The position numbers and the translations under genes were made by a program. A stretch of 7,495 bases of DNA from Paludibacteraceae bacterium (GTDB taxonomy: Bacteria > Bacteroidota > Bacteroidia > Bacteroidales > Paludibacteraceae), in NCBI GenBank assembly GCA_947471245.1, contig CANIXM010000083.1, positions 1 through 7,495 on the forward strand, given 5' to 3'. The notes under the pieces were generated by a model. That model saw nothing but the letters and a program-made list of their open reading frames with translations, did no database searches and was not told the DNA's origin. The stretch's first letter is position 1. Every line of letters starts with the position of its first letter. This document shows positions 3,736-7,495 of the stretch, in pieces.

Positions 3736-6700
3736 ATGAATTCTTTTGTACACCTCCACGTTCACTCTCACTACTCCGTCTTAGACGGCATGTCCACCAT
3801 CCCTAACCTCATTGACAAAGCATCTAAAAGTGGCATGAATGCCGTAGCGCTCACTGACCATGGCAACATGTTTGGGGTGAAGGAATTCTTCAACTATGCT
3901 AAAAAGAAAAATTCAAAAGTCAAGGATCGAATAAAAGACATTGAAAAGCGACTTAAAAGCGATGAGATTACCGAAAATGAAAAAGCAGAACTCCTAGCAG
4001 AACTGGAACAAGAGAAAAAACATCTTTTCAAACCCATTATCGGTTGCGAAGCTTATGTTGCCAAACGAGGACTATTATCCAAAGAAGGATCTGATGACAG
4101 AAGTGGCTACCACCTTGTCATTCTTGCCAAAAACAAAAAAGGATACCAAAACCTGTGCAAGATAGTCTCCAAATCATGGATAGATGGCATGTACTACCGC
4201 CCACGTATTGACCATGAATTGCTGGAACAGCACAGCGAAGGGCTCATTGTTTCATCTGCCTGCCTGGGTGGAGAAATACATAAAAAAGTGGAGAAAGGCG
4301 ATCTTGGAGAAGCAGAGAAAGCAGTGCTGTGGTACAAAAAAGTTTTCGGCGACGATTATTATCTTGAAATCCAACGCCACAAAACCGACAAGCCAAATGC
4401 CGATTACACCACCTTCGAAAAACAACAACGACAAAACGAAGAACTCATCAAGCTGGCTCGAAAAACTAACACCAAACTACTGGCTACTAACGATGTACAC
4501 TTCGTAGAAGAAGAACATGGCGAAGCGCACGAGAGATTGATTTGCCTCAGTACAGGCAAAGACTTGGATGACCCTACGCGCATGCGCTACACCAAGCAAG
4601 AGTGGTTAAAATCCCCTGAGCAGATGTGGCAAATATTTGCTGACATACCCGAAGCTCTTGAAAATTCGGTAGAAATAGCTGAGAAAATAGAATACTATGA
4701 CATTGACTCCAATGCCATGATGCCGGTATTCCCAATTCCTACAACATTCGGCACCGAAACTGACTACCGCAACAAGTATTCGGAGCCTGCTCTCAAAGAA
4801 GAATTCCAAGACAGATACGAACTGCTTGGCGGCTATGACAAAGTAGTACGTGTCAAACTCGAAGCCGACTACCTGACGATGCTCACATACCAAGGTGCCA
4901 AACTCCGCTACGGAGAAAACATGGACGAAGACACGAAGGAACGTATCGATTTTGAATTGAAAACAATGAAGGAAATGGGATTCCCTGGCTATTTCCTCAT
5001 TGTACAAGATTTCATTGCTGCAGCTCGTGCTATGAATGTGGCAGTGGGTCCTGGGCGTGGCTCTGCAGCTGGATCGGTGGTAGCCTATTGCCTAAAAATT
5101 ACTGACATTGACCCTTTAAAGTACGACCTACTTTTTGAACGTTTCCTCAACCCAGACCGTATTTCAATGCCCGATATTGACATCGACTTTGACGACGACG
5201 GGCGTGGCAAAGTGCTTCAATGGGTAACTGAGAAGTATGGCAAAGACCGTGTGGCACACATCATCACCTACGGCACCATGGCGGCTAAGTCGTCTATCAA
5301 AGACGTAGCACGTGTGCAAAGACTACCACTCTCCGAAGCGGATAGGCTCACCAAACTCATACCCGATAAATTTCCCGAAGGCAGCGATGGTAAATCACCG
5401 AAAGTGAACATCAGCAACTGCCTGAAATACGTGCCCGAACTACAATCAGCTAGAGCTTCTTCTGACCTTAATCTGGCTAACACACTCCGCTATGCAGAAA
5501 TGCTCGAAGGCACCGTTCGGCAGACGGGTGTTCATGCCTGTGGTGTAATCATCGGTGCTGATGACTTGGCCAACCTAGTGCCATTAAGCACTGCCAATGA
5601 CAAAGAAACCAACGAGGAAATGCTGGTCACCCAATATGAGGGTTCGGTAATTGAAGAGATTGGGTTGATTAAAATGGACTTCTTGGGACTAAAAACCCTT
5701 TCCATTATCAAGGAAGCTTTATCAAACATCAAGAAATCTAAAGGCATTGACATTGATATTGACACTATCCCAATAGACGACACGAAAACATATGACCTTT
5801 TCAGCAAAGGACTCACAGTAGGCACATTCCAGTTTGAGTCCCCTGGCATGCAAAAGCACTTACAGTCACTGAAACCAACGCAATTTGAGGATTTGATAGC
5901 CATGAATGCATTGTATCGCCCAGGTCCAATGCAGTACATTCCACAATTTATCAAACGTAAGCATGGGTTAGAAAAAATTGACTACCCCTTCCCCATCATG
6001 GAAGACCGTCTGAAAGACACTTATGGCATCACCGTGTACCAAGAGCAAGTCATGCTCCTGAGCCGCGACTTGGCTGGCTTTACTCGGGGACAATCGGATG
6101 AGCTTCGCAAGGCCATGGGGAAAAAGCTCGTGGATAAAATGGCTGCCCTGAAAATCAAGTTCATGGAAGGATGTCAGAAAAACGGCTACGGTCCTAATGA
6201 TAAATTGGAACAAATATGGGCCGACTGGGCTGAATTTGCAAAATATGCATTCAACAAGTCACACGCCACTTGCTACTCCTGGATTGCTTACCAAACCGCC
6301 TATCTGAAAGCTCATTATCCAGCGGAGTTTATGGCTGCCAACTTAACGCGCAATAAAGATGACATTGGCGAGGTGGGCAAATTTATGGATGAGTGCAAAA
6401 ATCTCGGCATGCACGTACTCGGACCCGATGTCAACGAGAGTGACTTGACTTTCACCGTGAATGCAGAAGGCAATGTCCGCTTTGGTCTGGGAGGCGTAAA
6501 AGGTGTGGGTGAAGGAGCAGTCCTTGCTATTGTGGAAGAGCGAAACAAAAACGGGAAATTCAAAAGTCTTTTCGATTTCATCGAACGAGTAAATCTTACT
6601 GCATGTAACAAAAGGGCAGTGGAGAGTCTGGCACTGGCTGGCGGATTTGACTGCTTTGACGATGTGCATCGAGAACAATTATTTGCCGAAAACAGCAAAG

Positions 6701-7495
6701 GAGAATTGGTACTTGAAACCGTATTGAGATATGGCAACAAATTTCAGACTGACATGGCAATGAGCAAAAACTCGCTTTTCGGAGGAATAGATGCTGTTGA
6801 CATTTCCAAACCCGAAATACCATACGCACCAGAATGGTCACCACTGGAAAAACTCAACAAAGAACGTGACTTGATTGGCATGTATCTTTCGGCACATCCA
6901 CTTGATGAATTCGAGTTTGAAATCAACCACATCTGCAACACCACATCAGCCGAACTGAAAGACTTGCATGCATTACAAGGCAGAGCTATTCGCATTGGAG
7001 GCATGGTCACCAACCTACGACATGGCATTTCCAAAACGGGTAATGCCTATGGCATATTCACTTTAGAAGATTATGTGGGAGGTTTTGAATTTGCATTATT
7101 TGGAAAAAATTACATCGAATATGGGAAATACATGATAAAAGATCTGTATCTTTATATCCATGTTGTGGTGCAAGAAAAAGGAGCTGATTTCAAATTCAAA
7201 AAGCCTGATAATGACCCTGATAAAGCCAAAGATCTGGAACTTAAAATCCAAAAAATAGAGGTGTTTTCAGACGTAAAGGACAAGCTTATTGAGCGACTGA
7301 CCATTTCCGTTTCGGCAGATAAAGTGACTTCAGATTTTGCTTTACAACTGACTGATTTAGTCACCAGCAATAGAGGGTCAATAAACCTGTACATCCAGCT
7401 GTTGGATGATTTACACACCACACACAAGGTGAAGCTATTTTCACGCCAACACCGATTTCAAATGACAAAAGAGTTTTACCATTTTCTAAAAAAAG
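3736..7495 (+). CDS. dnaE: DNA polymerase III alpha subunit (replicative polymerase), 3' end cut by window
   Basis: The catalytic subunit of the replicative polymerase. 1253 codons are present with no stop. The PHP domain starts at the N-terminus with HLHVHSHYSVLDG (6-18) and keeps likely metal ligands H8, H10, H42 (TDHGN), E105 (GCEAYV), H126, C176, D253 and H255 (TNDVHF). A charged helical insert (about 55-97) within it is typical of Bacteroidota DnaE from memory. The polymerase core has GPGRGSAAGS (438-447), PDIDIDF with catalytic D480 and D482, D648 in KMDFLGL, YRPGPM (727-732) and FNKSHATCYSWIAYQ starting at 839. A helix-hairpin-helix region (about 898-975), a clamp-binding-like KNSLFGG (1011-1017) and an OB-fold (about 1083-1165) follow. 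Only a short C-terminal end should be missing. It has no intein and no DnaQ-type exonuclease insertion, so it is DnaE, not PolC. The ATG at 3736 is nine residues or fewer from the PHP motif and has an A/T-rich leader. Confidence 0.97.
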   Translation, partial: MNSFVHLHVHSHYSVLDGMSTIPNLIDKASKSGMNAVALTDHGNMFGVKEFFNYAKKKNSKVKDRIKDIEKRLKSDEITENEKAELLAELEQEKKHLFKPIIGCEAYVAKRGLLSKEGSDDRSGYHLVILAKNKKGYQNLCKIVSKSWIDGMYYRPRIDHELLEQHSEGLIVSSACLGGEIHKKVEKGDLGEAEKAVLWYKKVFGDDYYLEIQRHKTDKPNADYTTFEKQQRQNEELIKLARKTNTKLLATNDVHFVEEEHGEAHERLICLSTGKDLDDPTRMRYTKQEWLKSPEQMWQIFADIPEALENSVEIAEKIEYYDIDSNAMMPVFPIPTTFGTETDYRNKYSEPALKEEFQDRYELLGGYDKVVRVKLEADYLTMLTYQGAKLRYGENMDEDTKERIDFELKTMKEMGFPGYFLIVQDFIAAARAMNVAVGPGRGSAAGSVVAYCLKITDIDPLKYDLLFERFLNPDRISMPDIDIDFDDDGRGKVLQWVTEKYGKDRVAHIITYGTMAAKSSIKDVARVQRLPLSEADRLTKLIPDKFPEGSDGKSPKVNISNCLKYVPELQSARASSDLNLANTLRYAEMLEGTVRQTGVHACGVIIGADDLANLVPLSTANDKETNEEMLVTQYEGSVIEEIGLIKMDFLGLKTLSIIKEALSNIKKSKGIDIDIDTIPIDDTKTYDLFSKGLTVGTFQFESPGMQKHLQSLKPTQFEDLIAMNALYRPGPMQYIPQFIKRKHGLEKIDYPFPIMEDRLKDTYGITVYQEQVMLLSRDLAGFTRGQSDELRKAMGKKLVDKMAALKIKFMEGCQKNGYGPNDKLEQIWADWAEFAKYAFNKSHATCYSWIAYQTAYLKAHYPAEFMAANLTRNKDDIGEVGKFMDECKNLGMHVLGPDVNESDLTFTVNAEGNVRFGLGGVKGVGEGAVLAIVEERNKNGKFKSLFDFIERVNLTACNKRAVESLALAGGFDCFDDVHREQLFAENSKGELVLETVLRYGNKFQTDMAMSKNSLFGGIDAVDISKPEIPYAPEWSPLEKLNKERDLIGMYLSAHPLDEFEFEINHICNTTSAELKDLHALQGRAIRIGGMVTNLRHGISKTGNAYGIFTLEDYVGGFEFALFGKNYIEYGKYMIKDLYLYIHVVVQEKGADFKFKKPDNDPDKAKDLELKIQKIEVFSDVKDKLIERLTISVSADKVTSDFALQLTDLVTSNRGSINLYIQLLDDLHTTHKVKLFSRQHRFQMTKEFYHFLKK

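Noticed and set aside
4252..7427. Numerous open frames on the minus strand and one in another plus frame within dnaE
   Set aside because: All are shadows of the continuous dnaE reading frame, which shows conserved motifs across its whole length.
3736..7495. Intein or frameshift in dnaE
   Set aside because: The frame is open throughout, and the motifs at which DnaE inteins usually insert are uninterrupted.

Overview
The window looks like a chromosomal piece of a member of the Bacteroidota. Four things point there: a -33/-7 promoter of the Bacteroides type (TTTG, 20 nt, TAnnTTTG) in front of the shikimate kinase gene; A/T-rich leaders without clear Shine-Dalgarno sequences; a DnaE of the Bacteroidota form, with a full PHP motif set and a charged helical insert in the PHP domain; and gene-free DNA packed with short palindromic repeats (cccctaaagggg, tcccGNNggga-tgaa, tccgcc-cact-ggcgga), a style I associate from memory with this phylum. 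No species can be named.

Layout. 1-827: no gene; a mosaic of palindromic repeats to about 650, then roughly 180 bases without recognisable content. 828-1540 (minus strand): a type II toxin-antitoxin operon, antitoxin first and RelE/ParE-like toxin second with an 11-nt overlap, closed by a hairpin terminator at 828-855. Directly upstream of the antitoxin lies what looks like the frameshifted C-terminal stub of an XRE-type regulator. 1541-2544: no intact gene; a second repeat mosaic whose modules come in the same order as in the left mosaic. 2545-2913: a small DUF1304-type four-helix membrane protein. 2914-3066: a repeat-derived hairpin, a strong intrinsic terminator, and the promoter of the next gene, whose -33 box lies inside the terminator T-tract. 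3067-3567: shikimate kinase (aroK). 3736-7495: dnaE, the replicative DNA polymerase III alpha subunit, cut by the window end but nearly complete.

The right half is ordinary housekeeping DNA (aromatic amino acid synthesis, replication). The left third is accessory: a toxin-antitoxin cassette between two degenerate but colinear composite repeat blocks (about 79-643 and 1881-2428). Within them, palindromes sit inside the loops of other palindromes, and one stem-loop cassette with GAGCYTGTCC/GGAGG edges appears in the loops of two different repeat families in opposite orientation. This repeat architecture, and the broken regulator next to the toxin-antitoxin pair, are the most unusual things I can see. 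I found no CRISPR array, tRNA, rRNA, insertion sequence or large novel multigene system.
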